The translations under genes were made by a program, and so were the position numbers. Shown here one piece after another: positions 1 through 7,859 of a stretch of DNA of 64,000 nt. The notes below the pieces were generated by a model. That model was not told the DNA's origin, searched no databases, and was given only the letters and a program-made list of their open reading frames with translations. Source of the DNA: an uncultured Bacteroidales bacterium (GTDB taxonomy: Bacteria; Bacteroidota; Bacteroidia; Bacteroidales; Paludibacteraceae); assembly GCA_934728255.1 (NCBI GenBank), contig CAKVEC010000003.1, positions 62,001 to 126,000 on the forward strand, read 5' to 3'. Within the stretch, counting starts at the first letter, position 1, and the number at the start of each line of letters is the position of its first letter.

Positions 1-2
1 AA

Positions 3-1454
3 AATAAGATATTCGGTGGTGCGGCACGTCTGTGTAAGGCTGCATTGGTTATGGTGCTACTGTCTGTTGGTGTTTGTGCTTCGGCACAAACACCCGCAGG
101 CTCAACCGCTTCCGAGTTCCAATGGCAATTGGGCGATACGGTGGTTATCAAGCGTGATAATACGCATTACCTGACAGGGGAACGTATGAGTTCGTGGGTC
201 TATTATGTGTCGTTCCCTATTCGGCAAGTAGGTACGAAGCGTTTCCCAGACGGAGTGCTCCTTAATGGTATTATGTCGTGGGTGCGCCCGGATGGTATTA
301 TGCTCAAGGGGGCGGTAGTACGCGAAGATACCATAGCACAGGCTGCGGCTCTGCAGCATATTGAAGAGGATAAACAGACGCTGAATCAACTGGCGGAAGA
401 AGTGGCTAATATGTCGCAAGAAGAGCAACGCAAGATTGAGAAACAAGCCAATTTGTATGGTGCAGAGGTACTCCGTCAAACCAACGAACCACAAAAGCAA
501 CAAACGAAGCAAGACACTATTCCTGTCGTGCAGGAAGATACGGTGCGTGTCGAGCAGCAACCGCAAGAACCCATCGTCGTAGAGACGCAGGAGGAGCAGA
601 TCACTGCTGACACTACGGCTGCGGAACTTGTGCGTGAGAACTATCAACGTTTCTCCATCGGTCTCCGAGGCGGTTATGCCAATATGCTCCACGCACTCAA
701 CCGCGACAGCAAACGCCCCGGTGGCTTCGATGCCATGCTCGACTTGCAGTATGCTTACTATTGGACTAAGTTCGGGCGTTCAGTAGATCTGGGTATCCTT
801 ACGGGCTTGAGTCTGGGCTATGCGCAGAGCAGCATCAATCTGGATGTCAACGATTCTTATACGGTCAATACCGACGAGGGTGCAGTGGATTATACCCTTA
901 CTGCCGACAAGGTCTCCTCTTGCGACCGTCAACTGCAACTCGAGGTGCCTTTGATGTTCTCTTTGGTTACTGAGAAAGGATTGTTCTTCAATGTCGGTCC
1001 AAAACTGCTCCTCCCGCTGTATACGCCGTATCAGCAAACTATCACTTCGCCTACCGTAGATGCGTATTTCCAGGAAGAGGGCGTACATGTTACCAACGAA
1101 GCCATCACCGGTCGTTTGGATAATGACCAACTTAACGACAAAGGTAAGAACCACAACCAGTGGAAAGCCAACCTGCTCTTAACGGCTGAAATCGGCTATG
1201 AGTGGAGTCTGCGCAACGGGGATGCTCTCGGTTTGGGTGTATATGCCAACTATAGTGTCGTCAGTGCTTTCAAAGGTGAAACTGCCAACAAGAGCCTTAT
1301 CAATGTAACCCCCCCATCGGGAGACAGCAAGGCTTCTGCATCGGTTGTCTCGGCTACCGATGCCTATGTCAACAAATTAGGTTATGTCGATGCCGGCATC
1401 AAGGTGGCATACCATTTCAATTTCCCGAAACAGAAACGTTCTGCCGCTAAGTAA
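3..1454 (+). CDS. Outer-membrane beta-barrel protein, 5' end cut by window edge
   Basis: The reading frame is open to the left edge. The first in-frame ATG (51) lies inside what reads as the hydrophobic core of a signal peptide ending CASAQT, so the true start is just outside the window. About 483 codons are visible. After the signal comes a small beta-rich module with a W..GD.V.I / RFP.GVLL..I.SWV pattern that resembles SH3-like modules. A Gln/Glu-rich, probably coiled-coil linker follows, and from about residue 200 (FSIGLRGGY) there is a porin-like barrel with alternating hydrophobic strands. The barrel half is paralogous to the protein at 55014-55853; both have a TSP.(V/I)DA(Y/F)....VHVT.E.ITG.L segment. 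Function is unknown. A periplasmic or peptidoglycan-contacting N-terminus joined to an outer-membrane barrel is inferred. Confidence 0.75.
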   Translation, partial: NKIFGGAARLCKAALVMVLLSVGVCASAQTPAGSTASEFQWQLGDTVVIKRDNTHYLTGERMSSWVYYVSFPIRQVGTKRFPDGVLLNGIMSWVRPDGIMLKGAVVREDTIAQAAALQHIEEDKQTLNQLAEEVANMSQEEQRKIEKQANLYGAEVLRQTNEPQKQQTKQDTIPVVQEDTVRVEQQPQEPIVVETQEEQITADTTAAELVRENYQRFSIGLRGGYANMLHALNRDSKRPGGFDAMLDLQYAYYWTKFGRSVDLGILTGLSLGYAQSSINLDVNDSYTVNTDEGAVDYTLTADKVSSCDRQLQLEVPLMFSLVTEKGLFFNVGPKLLLPLYTPYQQTITSPTVDAYFQEEGVHVTNEAITGRLDNDQLNDKGKNHNQWKANLLLTAEIGYEWSLRNGDALGLGVYANYSVVSAFKGETANKSLINVTPPSGDSKASASVVSATDAYVNKLGYVDAGIKVAYHFNFPKQKRSAAK

Positions 1455-1471
1455 ATACGGTAGTATAATAC

Positions 1472-1513
1472 AAAAAAAGAGATTGCCTGCCTGGTGCAGC
1501 AATCTCTTTTTTG
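1472..1513 (+). terminator. Intrinsic terminator after the barrel gene
   Basis: AGAGATTGC (1478-1486) pairs with GCAATCTCT (1499-1507) and is flanked by A- and T-runs, so it could stop transcription from either side. It lies 18 bases after the stop codon. Confidence 0.8.
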
Positions 1514-1650
1514 TATCCCTATCACTATCCTTATGCTAATTGCATCGGGTTATCAACGGGTTGTTCCGCATAGCATAAGCGGTGTTTACCCGATTTTGTA
1601 CCAAGTTTATTTGGAATATAAGCACTGGCTATTAGCCTATGAGAAACCAA

Positions 1651-1689
1651 AAAAAGACTGCTTGACGACATTGTCAGGCAGTCTCTTTG
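1651..1689. terminator. Bidirectional terminator with AGACTGCCTG-type stem
   Basis: AGACTGCTTGAC (1655-1666) pairs with GTCAGGCAGTCT (1673-1684), with A-run before and T-run after. It sits between two convergent genes and serves coaBC on the minus strand. It belongs to a recurrent stem family in this window (12675, 18842, 19053, 23807, 31510). Confidence 0.75.
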
Positions 1690-1701
1690 GTGCATTACGC
1701 A

Positions 1702-2925
1702 TTATGTATTATGTATTATGCATTGAATTATCTCTTTCGCCACTTGCTGTTTGGTTTCGAGCGGGTAGGCTGTCTTTCGCCCGTCTTTATTATAGATCGT
1801 TACTTTGTTCGTATCGCAGGCAAATCCCGCCCCCGCGTCTTGCAGCGAGTTCAGCACAATCATATCCAGCCCTTTCGTTGTCATCTTGTGCAGTGCATTG
1901 TTTTCTTCGTTATGCGTCTCCAGCGCAAAACCTATCAGAGTTTGGGCGGGGCGTTTTTGTCGTCCGAGTGTAGCGGCTATGTCGTGTGTCTTGCGCAGCG
2001 TCAGCGTCAGGGTGTCTTGCCCTGCTTGTTTTTTTATTTTCTGTGCAGATACTGTCTCTGGGGTGAAGTCTGCCACTGCTGCGCAGAGAATGGCTATATC
2101 GCACATCGGAAATGCTTGTACGCACGCCTCGTACATCTCTTGTGCCGAACCTACGGAGACAATGCGCAACGCATTGGTTGTTCCATACAATTCCATTCTC
2201 GGTAGGCTGCATTGTGTCGGCCCTGATACCAATCTCACTTCTGCTCCTCGGCGAAGGCACTCTTGTGCCAAGGCGTAACCCATTTTACCGGTGGAGTAGT
2301 TGCTTATATAGCGAACAGGGTCTATCTTTTCCTGCGTGGGACCCGCTGTTATGAGTACACGCTTGCCGGACATGTCTTTCTCCGTTAGCGCATAATGTAT
2401 CGCTTCCAATAGTGCTGCAGGCTCCTGCATACGCCCTCTGCCGCTGGTGCCGCAAGCCAACTCCCCTTCTGCACAATCGAGCATCGTGATGTTATCCCAC
2501 CCGGATAGGTGCTGCATCGCCTCTTGTGTGGCTGGACATCGGTACATCTTGTCGTTCATCGCCGGGGCTATCACCACAGGCTTGCGCATGGCGCAGAATG
2601 TGGTCGTTAGGGCGTCATCAGCAATGCCGTTGGCCATTTTGCCGAGTACGTTGGCGGTCGCTGGTGCCACCATCATCAGATCTGCCCAGTCGGGTAGGGA
2701 GATATGCTCCGTGGAATGTGCGTTGATGGCGGCGAATACATCAGAATAGACCTTGTAGCCCGATAGGGTCTGCAAGGTCAATTCGGTAACGAACTCCAAC
2801 GCATTCTTGGTGGTCGCTACCCGCACTTCCGCTCCTGCTTTGCGCAGCAAGCGTATTAGTTCGGGGATTTTGTAGGCAGCGATACCTCCGCTGATACCTA
2901 CCAATATGTGTTTGCCCTGTAACAA
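1702..2925 (-). CDS. coaBC: CoaBC: phosphopantothenoylcysteine decarboxylase / phosphopantothenate-cysteine ligase
   Basis: Bifunctional cytosolic enzyme of coenzyme A synthesis. It joins cysteine to 4'-phosphopantothenate (CTP-dependent CoaB) and decarboxylates the product (flavin-dependent CoaC). The N-terminal CoaC half shows the GISGGIAAYK flavodoxin-like start, the active His in HISLPDWAD and the PAMNDKM clamp. The CoaB half starts near residue 190 with the GPTQEKIDPVR / SNYSTGKMG nucleotide-binding block and has AAVADF and IGFALET further on. At 407 aa it is a normal full-length fusion. The start is TTG; I see no in-frame ATG nearby. It is last in a minus-strand group after bamD and rpoZ, with an 81-bp gap to rpoZ, an order common in Bacteroidales. 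Confidence 0.96.
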   Translation of the reverse strand: MLQGKHILVGISGGIAAYKIPELIRLLRKAGAEVRVATTKNALEFVTELTLQTLSGYKVYSDVFAAINAHSTEHISLPDWADLMMVAPATANVLGKMANGIADDALTTTFCAMRKPVVIAPAMNDKMYRCPATQEAMQHLSGWDNITMLDCAEGELACGTSGRGRMQEPAALLEAIHYALTEKDMSGKRVLITAGPTQEKIDPVRYISNYSTGKMGYALAQECLRRGAEVRLVSGPTQCSLPRMELYGTTNALRIVSVGSAQEMYEACVQAFPMCDIAILCAAVADFTPETVSAQKIKKQAGQDTLTLTLRKTHDIAATLGRQKRPAQTLIGFALETHNEENNALHKMTTKGLDMIVLNSLQDAGAGFACDTNKVTIYNKDGRKTAYPLETKQQVAKEIIQCIIHNT

Positions 2926-3006
2926 TGTACAATTAACAATTAAGAATTAACAATTAATATGCAAAGCATTTCCATTCTTTGTTCTTTGTCCATTGTTCTT
3001 TGCCCG

Positions 3007-3339
3007 TTATTTCAGCGCTTCGTCTTTGTTGCCGTTCTTATATACGAGGTCGTCTTCTACAAATTCCTCCGTAGCCAGCAGTGTCGGCTTGGGCAGACGC
3101 TCGTAGGTGCGCGAAATCTCAATCTGCTCTTGGTTCTCAAAAGTCTCGTCCATCGAGTCTTGAGGGGTGGAGAAATCTTGCAGTTTGCTATCCAACTCTT
3201 TCTTGAGTGCGGCACTGATCTGGTTTGCGCGTTTGGCAATGATAGCCACAGTCTCGTACACGTTGCCAACAGGTTCTACCAACTTGTTCATATCGCGGGT
3301 AATCGTGTTGGTGGGTGCTTTTGATTGTTTGAAATCCAT
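3007..3339 (-). CDS. rpoZ: RNA polymerase omega subunit (Bacteroidetes type)
   Basis: 110-aa protein of the RpoZ/Rpb6 family as found in Bacteroidetes, binding the RNA polymerase core and supporting its assembly. The conserved part is an N-terminal TITRD motif, then GNVYETVAIIAKRANQIS (the helix equivalent to omega residues that clasp beta'), then an acidic C-terminal part ending with YERLPKPTLLATEEF. It lies between bamD (68 bp upstream) and coaBC (81 bp downstream). The low sequence similarity to proteobacterial omega makes it often annotated as hypothetical; the synteny and the AKRANQIS motif support the call. Confidence 0.9.
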   Translation of the reverse strand: MDFKQSKAPTNTITRDMNKLVEPVGNVYETVAIIAKRANQISAALKKELDSKLQDFSTPQDSMDETFENQEQIEISRTYERLPKPTLLATEEFVEDDLVYKNGNKDEALK

Positions 3340-3407
3340 ATCTTTGTATGTTTTTAGTTTTGTGATTGGGGGTTAGCACAACCGGCTAAACATATGTTCA
3401 ACAAGGT

Positions 3408-4211
3408 TTATTCCTTGGTTATTTTCTTGATGTCCTTGAGTATCTTGTCCGCTGCAGAACGGTGCTTCGAGTCTGGGTACTCGGTAATAAAACTATAGTA
3501 TTCGTCCTGCGTATCGCGGGCACGTTCCAATTTCTTATCTTCGTACGAAATCAGTACTTGTTGATATTTGGCTTGCAGAATCAGCCAGTTCAACTCCTCT
3601 TGATAAGAGTTGCTCGGGTAGGTCTTCAGTGCATTCTTTGCCACAATCTCGCAACTCAGATAGTTGTTGCCCAAATACGAACCGAGATTATAATAGAGTT
3701 TTGCACTCAAATACTCTTTTTGTGCCAACTTGTCGTACATCTCGCCCATCTCTGTGTATGCCTGTTCGGCATAAGGGCTGTCCGGATAGAGTTCTACAAA
3801 CTCGGTGAACGATTGTATCGCTTTGCGGGTAATCTCTTGGTCAAGACGGGCATCAGGCGAGTCTAAATAATAGCAATGCCCGAGTTGGAAGCGCGCCTCT
3901 GTCGCATATTTGCCTTTGGGGTAATTACGAATATAGGCTTGATAGTAGTCGGCAGCAGAAGTGTAGTCTTTCTGCCCCATATAACTGCGTGCCAAGTATG
4001 CCAACACGTCCTCGCTGCGCTCTGTACCGCGGTAGTATGACGATACATCGTCCAACAGTGTCTGTGATTTTACATACTGCTTGTCGTTGAAATACTCCAA
4101 TGCCTTTTGGTATTTATAGTCCGCATCGGTCGATTTCAATATCTTCTGGTACTCTCCGCAACTCGCAAATAGTACACCAACCAACAATATGACAAAATAC
4201 TTGTTCTTCAT
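3408..4211 (-). CDS. bamD: Outer membrane assembly lipoprotein BamD
   Basis: Lipoprotein of the BAM complex, which folds beta-barrel proteins into the outer membrane. The start at 4211 is chosen because it gives a compact lipoprotein signal peptide with lipobox LFASC; the frame could be extended 16 codons upstream but that would bury the signal. After the Cys come about five TPR repeats (ADYKYQKALEYF, DVLAYLARSYMGQ, ATEARFQLGHCYY, AEQAYTEMGEMY, LNWLILQAKY), matching the BamD architecture. Length is 267 aa, normal. It is first of bamD-rpoZ-coaBC. Upstream is a 426-bp gap carrying a tandem repeat element. Confidence 0.93.
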   Translation of the reverse strand: MKNKYFVILLVGVLFASCGEYQKILKSTDADYKYQKALEYFNDKQYVKSQTLLDDVSSYYRGTERSEDVLAYLARSYMGQKDYTSAADYYQAYIRNYPKGKYATEARFQLGHCYYLDSPDARLDQEITRKAIQSFTEFVELYPDSPYAEQAYTEMGEMYDKLAQKEYLSAKLYYNLGSYLGNNYLSCEIVAKNALKTYPSNSYQEELNWLILQAKYQQVLISYEDKKLERARDTQDEYYSFITEYPDSKHRSAADKILKDIKKITKE

Positions 4212-4400
4212 TCTATGAAATGAGCCTGCAAAGTTACATAAAAAAAACGAATTACGCAAGCAAAGCGCAATTTTCGTGCCAAAAGTGGTTTGTATAGTGG
4301 GGCAACCGCATCAAAATCGGATGATAGTTTGAATGTGAATTATACCAAACTATCCCTATGCCGATAAGTTTTGCATTCTTTGCAAGAACATATCCCTCCC

Positions 4401-4427
4401 CAAAATATGCAAAATATGCAAATTATG
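4401..4427. repeat. 9-bp tandem array CAAAATATG x3
   Basis: Three consecutive copies of CAAAATATG (the third is CAAATTATG). This is the left flank of the ACGTAGAAAGG element. The copy at 59.1 kb has a similar ATGCA-rich left flank. Confidence 0.8.
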
Positions 4428-4448
4428 CAGTTCTTATACCTCGTAATA

Positions 4449-4492
4449 CCAATTACGTAGAAAGGACGTAGAAAGGACGTAGAAAGAATTGG
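4449..4492. repeat. ACGTAGAAAGG 11-bp tandem array, copy 1 (3 units)
   Basis: Units at 4455, 4466 and 4477, framed by CCAATT on the left and AATTGG on the right. The left flank (ACCTCGTAATACCAATT) is nearly identical in the copy at 59168. It fills the 426-bp gap between bamD and nadD, in which I see no gene; a short AT-rich stretch with TATAAAC repeats follows to 4570. Confidence 0.9.
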
Positions 4493-4637
4493 CTTTTCTT
4501 GATAGGATAAACCTATGTTTTATACACTTTATGCACTATAGATGTTGTATAAACTGTATAAACATAGTTTTGATATGGTTGTCCTGTCGCACAATAGTAC
4601 AATAGACAAGAACATAGCGGGACGCAAACGGGGTGCG

Positions 4638-5186
4638 CTATCCTTTTGCGTTGCGTATCTCGGTGCTGGAGATGTCAAAATAGGGAGCCTCTCCTAAAAA
4701 TACAATTCCTTTTATGGGCTTTCCCGTTGTTCCCTCGGCTATGGCTGCCAGTCGCCCGATAATGCCCTCCGTTGCGTATTGTCCTGTATGTCGCGGATAG
4801 ACAAACAGGCGGTAATGCGTGAGGATATATTCCCATTCGCGCCAGTGGTCGAAAATAACCAGATTGTCCTCGCCTATAATCAGAGTGAATGTATGCTCGG
4901 GGTAAGTTCGGTTTAATTCACGGAGAGTGTTGGCAGTGTAACTCGGGCGGGGTAGATGAAACTCAAAGTCAGATGCCTTCACGTGCGGTATGCCTGCTAC
5001 CGCTTTCTCTACCTGCTCTATCCGCACCCGTTCGTCGGCGAGAATATGCTTGTCTTTCAGCGGGTTGCTCGGGCTGACTAACATCCATACCTCATCCAAG
5101 TCGGTGTGCTCCGCCACCCACTTTGCCAACCCCGTATGCCCGAAATGCACAGGGTTGAAAGACCCGCCGTAAATACCGATCTTCAA
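4638..5186 (-). CDS. nadD: Nicotinate-nucleotide adenylyltransferase
   Basis: Transfers AMP from ATP to nicotinate mononucleotide in NAD synthesis (cytosol). The nucleotidyltransferase signature GGSFNPVHFGH is at residues 7-17 (the HxGH motif is HFGH), LVSPSNPLK follows in the expected place, and the C-terminus has the ISSTEIR motif (T/SxxR) typical of NadD. 182 aa, normal length. The start is TTG, giving MKIGIYGGSF, which matches the family N-terminus. It is last of gltX-gmk-nadD on the minus strand, 111 bp after gmk. Confidence 0.95.
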   Translation of the reverse strand: MKIGIYGGSFNPVHFGHTGLAKWVAEHTDLDEVWMLVSPSNPLKDKHILADERVRIEQVEKAVAGIPHVKASDFEFHLPRPSYTANTLRELNRTYPEHTFTLIIGEDNLVIFDHWREWEYILTHYRLFVYPRHTGQYATEGIIGRLAAIAEGTTGKPIKGIVFLGEAPYFDISSTEIRNAKG

Positions 5187-5297
5187 TGTGGAGAATGTGC
5201 AATAAACGGATTCTTTTTTAATGAACCTTTATAGGGCCTTTAATGGAGAAATTAACGACCTATTAACGGCAATTATACGGAAACAAAATACAGAGAT

Positions 5298-5852
5298 TTA
5301 TCCGAGAAAAGCCGCTACTTCCTTGTCCAATTGCGCTTTTGCGGAAGCAAGGTCGTCATTGACGATGATACAATCGAAATGCGGTGCGTCCTGCATCTCG
5401 GTGGCGGCTTTGGCAACGCGCTCTTCTATCTTTTCAGGGCTGTCGGTCGCACGACCAATCAAACGCTTTCGCAGTTCCTCTACCGACGGCGGAGCCACAA
5501 AAAACGCTTTTGCACGCTCGCCGAAAATACGCTTCAAGTTAATCCCGCCTTTCACATCTACGTCAAACACCACATGATGCCCCGCCCCCTCGATGCGCTC
5601 TATCTCGCTCTTGAGTGTGCCATAGTAGGTGCCGGAATAGACCTGCTCCCACTCTACCAACTTGCCCTCGGCTATCAGTTTCTCAAACTCCTGATTGCTG
5701 ATAAAATAGTATTCCCGTCCGTTCTGTTCCTGCCCGCGCGGTGCACGGGTGGTGGCGGATATAGAGAACTCCAGGTCGTGGCGTTTGCCAAGCAGATAAT
5801 TCACCAGAGTCGATTTGCCCGCCCCGCTCGGAGCACTGAAAATTAAAATCAT
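5298..5852 (-). CDS. gmk: Guanylate kinase
   Basis: Phosphorylates GMP to GDP with ATP (cytosol). P-loop SAPSGAGKST is at residues 5-14, followed by the GMP-binding block (ISATTRAPRGQEQNGREYYF) and the DVDVKGG loop. About 184 aa, normal. The ATG at 5852 is chosen because it gives the family start MILIFSAPSG; a TTG four codons upstream is unlikely. It begins 12 bp after the gltX stop, so the two are probably one transcript. Confidence 0.97.
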   Translation of the reverse strand: MILIFSAPSGAGKSTLVNYLLGKRHDLEFSISATTRAPRGQEQNGREYYFISNQEFEKLIAEGKLVEWEQVYSGTYYGTLKSEIERIEGAGHHVVFDVDVKGGINLKRIFGERAKAFFVAPPSVEELRKRLIGRATDSPEKIEERVAKAATEMQDAPHFDCIIVNDDLASAKAQLDKEVAAFLG

Positions 5853-5864
5853 ATCAATTAACAA

Positions 5865-7439
5865 TTAACATACAGGGATTTTTTCTAATGCAACTCGTAC
5901 ACGACGGAGGGTTTCTTCTTTGCCGAGTATATCGGTAATCGCCCAGATATGCGGACCGCGGGCGGCACCCACCAAGCAGATACGGAAGGCATTCATTACA
6001 ATACCTACGCCGTATCCCTTCTCCTCAATCCATGGCATGACTAATGCGTCCAACGCCTCTGCCGACCAATCCTCTTGCGGTTCCAGCAGAGCCAACAACT
6101 CCTGCATATGCCGTGGGCTGTCCTCTTTCCAACGCTTTTTGAGCGACTTCTCGTCATACTCTGTGGGGGCTACAAAGAAGAAATTGGTCTGTTCCCATAA
6201 TTCCGGTACAAAGTTCACACGGTCTTTCGTTAGCCCGATCACTTTGGCTACTTTTTCTTTGAAAGCCTTTGCCGACTCGGCATTCCCCTCCTCCGAAGGA
6301 GAGGTTAGGGGAGGTCTTACCCCGTGTTGCGCCAATACGGGCATAAACAGGTCTGCCAACTCGTCGTTGCTCTTTAGTTGCAGATACTGGTGGTTGAACC
6401 ATTTGCCCTTTTCATAGTCAAACTTCGCGCCCGATTTGCTGACGCGGTCAAGCGAGAACTGCTGTATCAGTTCGTCCATCGTGAACATCTCCTGGTCGCC
6501 TGTGTTGTGCCAACCGAGCAGAGCCAGAAAGTTAATGACCGCTTCGGGGAAATAGCCGCTTTCGCGATAGCCCGAAGATACGGTGCCGTCTTTCTGGTTG
6601 TGGAACTCCAGCGGGAATACGGGAAAGCCCAACCGGTCGCCGTCGCGCTTGCTCAGTTTGCCGTTGCCGTCAGGCTTCAGCAACAACGGCAGATGGGCAA
6701 ATTGCGGCATCGTGTCCGCCCAACCGAACGCACGATAAAGCAATACATGGAGCGGGGCGGAGGGCAGCCACTCTTCGCCGCGGATGACGTGGGTGATCTC
6801 CATCAGGTGGTCGTCCACAATGTTTGCTAAGTGGTAGGTGGGCAGGTCGTCTGCGGATTTGTACAGCACTTTGTCGTCCAATATGTTCGAGTTGATAACC
6901 ACCTCGCCGCGTATCAGGTCGTGTACGTGTACATCTTCGTTGGGCTCTACCAAGAAACGCACCACATACTTGTCGCCGCGGGCGATACGGGCTTCCACTT
7001 CCTCTTTGGGCATCGTGAGCGAATTGACCATCTGCTCGCGTGTGCGTGCGTCATATTGGAAATTAGGTATCTCCGCACGCTTTGCCTCCAACTCTTCGGG
7101 GGTGTCGAATGCGATATACGCATGCCCCGAGTCGAGCAGTTGCTTTACGTATTGGTGGTAAATCTCGCGGCGCTCGCTCTGGCGGTATGGTCCGTGCGAC
7201 CCTTTGCCGTTGGGGGCGTCTTTGCAGATGCCTTCGTCAATCTCGATACCGAGCCAGTCAAGGGCTTCGGTGATATATTCCTCGGCTCCGGGAACGAAAC
7301 GGGTGGAGTCGGTATCCTCAATACGCAGCAGCATCACACCGCCGTGCTGACGGGCAAATAGGTAGTTGTACAGAGCGGTGCGCACACCGCCGATATGCAA
7401 TGCTCCCGTGGGACTGGGGGCAAAACGAACACGAACCAT
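5865..7439 (-). CDS. gltX: Glutamyl-tRNA synthetase with an inserted palindrome-coded loop
   Basis: Charges tRNA-Glu with glutamate. Class I signatures are present: the HIGH-type motif in PSPTGALHIGG near the N-terminus and the KMSKS-type motif KLSKRDGDR around residue 255. The ATG at 7439 gives the canonical MVRVRFAPSPTG. 524 aa. Near residue 380, between QHGV and the conserved KVAKVIGLTKDR segment, the protein has an extra PPLTSPSEEGN stretch coded by a C/G-run palindrome at 6282-6316. It is not expected in the family and matches elements in two other genes here. The frame is kept, so the enzyme should be functional. Confidence 0.97.
   Translation of the reverse strand: MVRVRFAPSPTGALHIGGVRTALYNYLFARQHGGVMLLRIEDTDSTRFVPGAEEYITEALDWLGIEIDEGICKDAPNGKGSHGPYRQSERREIYHQYVKQLLDSGHAYIAFDTPEELEAKRAEIPNFQYDARTREQMVNSLTMPKEEVEARIARGDKYVVRFLVEPNEDVHVHDLIRGEVVINSNILDDKVLYKSADDLPTYHLANIVDDHLMEITHVIRGEEWLPSAPLHVLLYRAFGWADTMPQFAHLPLLLKPDGNGKLSKRDGDRLGFPVFPLEFHNQKDGTVSSGYRESGYFPEAVINFLALLGWHNTGDQEMFTMDELIQQFSLDRVSKSGAKFDYEKGKWFNHQYLQLKSNDELADLFMPVLAQHGVRPPLTSPSEEGNAESAKAFKEKVAKVIGLTKDRVNFVPELWEQTNFFFVAPTEYDEKSLKKRWKEDSPRHMQELLALLEPQEDWSAEALDALVMPWIEEKGYGVGIVMNAFRICLVGAARGPHIWAITDILGKEETLRRVRVALEKIPVC
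6282..6316. repeat. In-frame palindromic element inside gltX
   Basis: CCCCTCCTCCGAAGGAGAGG: arms CTCC/GGAG around GAA, then TTAGGGGAGG. Same style as 23233-23300 and 27864-27922. It codes the extra PPLTSPSEEGN of GltX. Confidence 0.75.
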
Positions 7440-7540
7440 ATCAATCAATTTTATTAATTAGTCTGTTTGTGAATTAGTCCGCAAAGTTACAACAATTTTC
7501 TGAAATGCGCAACAACACTGTGTTTTGTTCGTATGCATTC

Positions 7541-7633
7541 GGCTGATAGCAGCGCACAATACCATTGTGTGCGCAGCCGACATCCCACTGCGCGGTGCTT
7601 GCGGGAGTCCTGTAGCACGCGCCGCTATCAGCC
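7541..7633. repeat. Nested-hairpin element, copy A
   Basis: Outer arms GGCTGATAGC (7541-7550) and GCTATCAGCC (7624-7633) enclose an inner hairpin GCGCACAAT-ACC-ATTGTGTGCGC. The inner part is shared with 49441 and, with paired base changes, 56025. This copy carries roughly 38 extra bases before GCACGCGCC. It takes up much of the 420-bp gap between gltX and the next gene. Confidence 0.75.
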
Positions 7634-7712
7634 GCTACCGCTTGTGCAAAGATTCCCGCAGACCCCGAAAAGCCTAATAAAAAATAGGGATATGTTTTAC
7701 TGATAATTCGGG

Positions 7713-7744
7713 ATTGCAGGTCTAAGAATCCGAATGTACTTTTG
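7713..7744 (+). promoter_or_regulatory. Promoter of the giant adhesin gene
   Basis: ATTG (7713-7716), 20 bases, then TACTTTTG (7737-7744): the Bacteroidetes housekeeping sigma pattern, about 115 bp before the start codon. Confidence 0.7.
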
Positions 7745-7859
7745 TATTGAATTACAAAGGCACTTTCTATTGCACTTAGGTGTCATATAAATGTGTCGGG
7801 TACACCCTAAACAGAAATGTAAAAAGATAATCATATTTATTAATAAAATCTCTAATTTT

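Noticed and set aside
1494..2278. Plus-strand open frames opposite coaBC
   Set aside because: Shadows of coaBC; they run through the terminator at 1651-1689.
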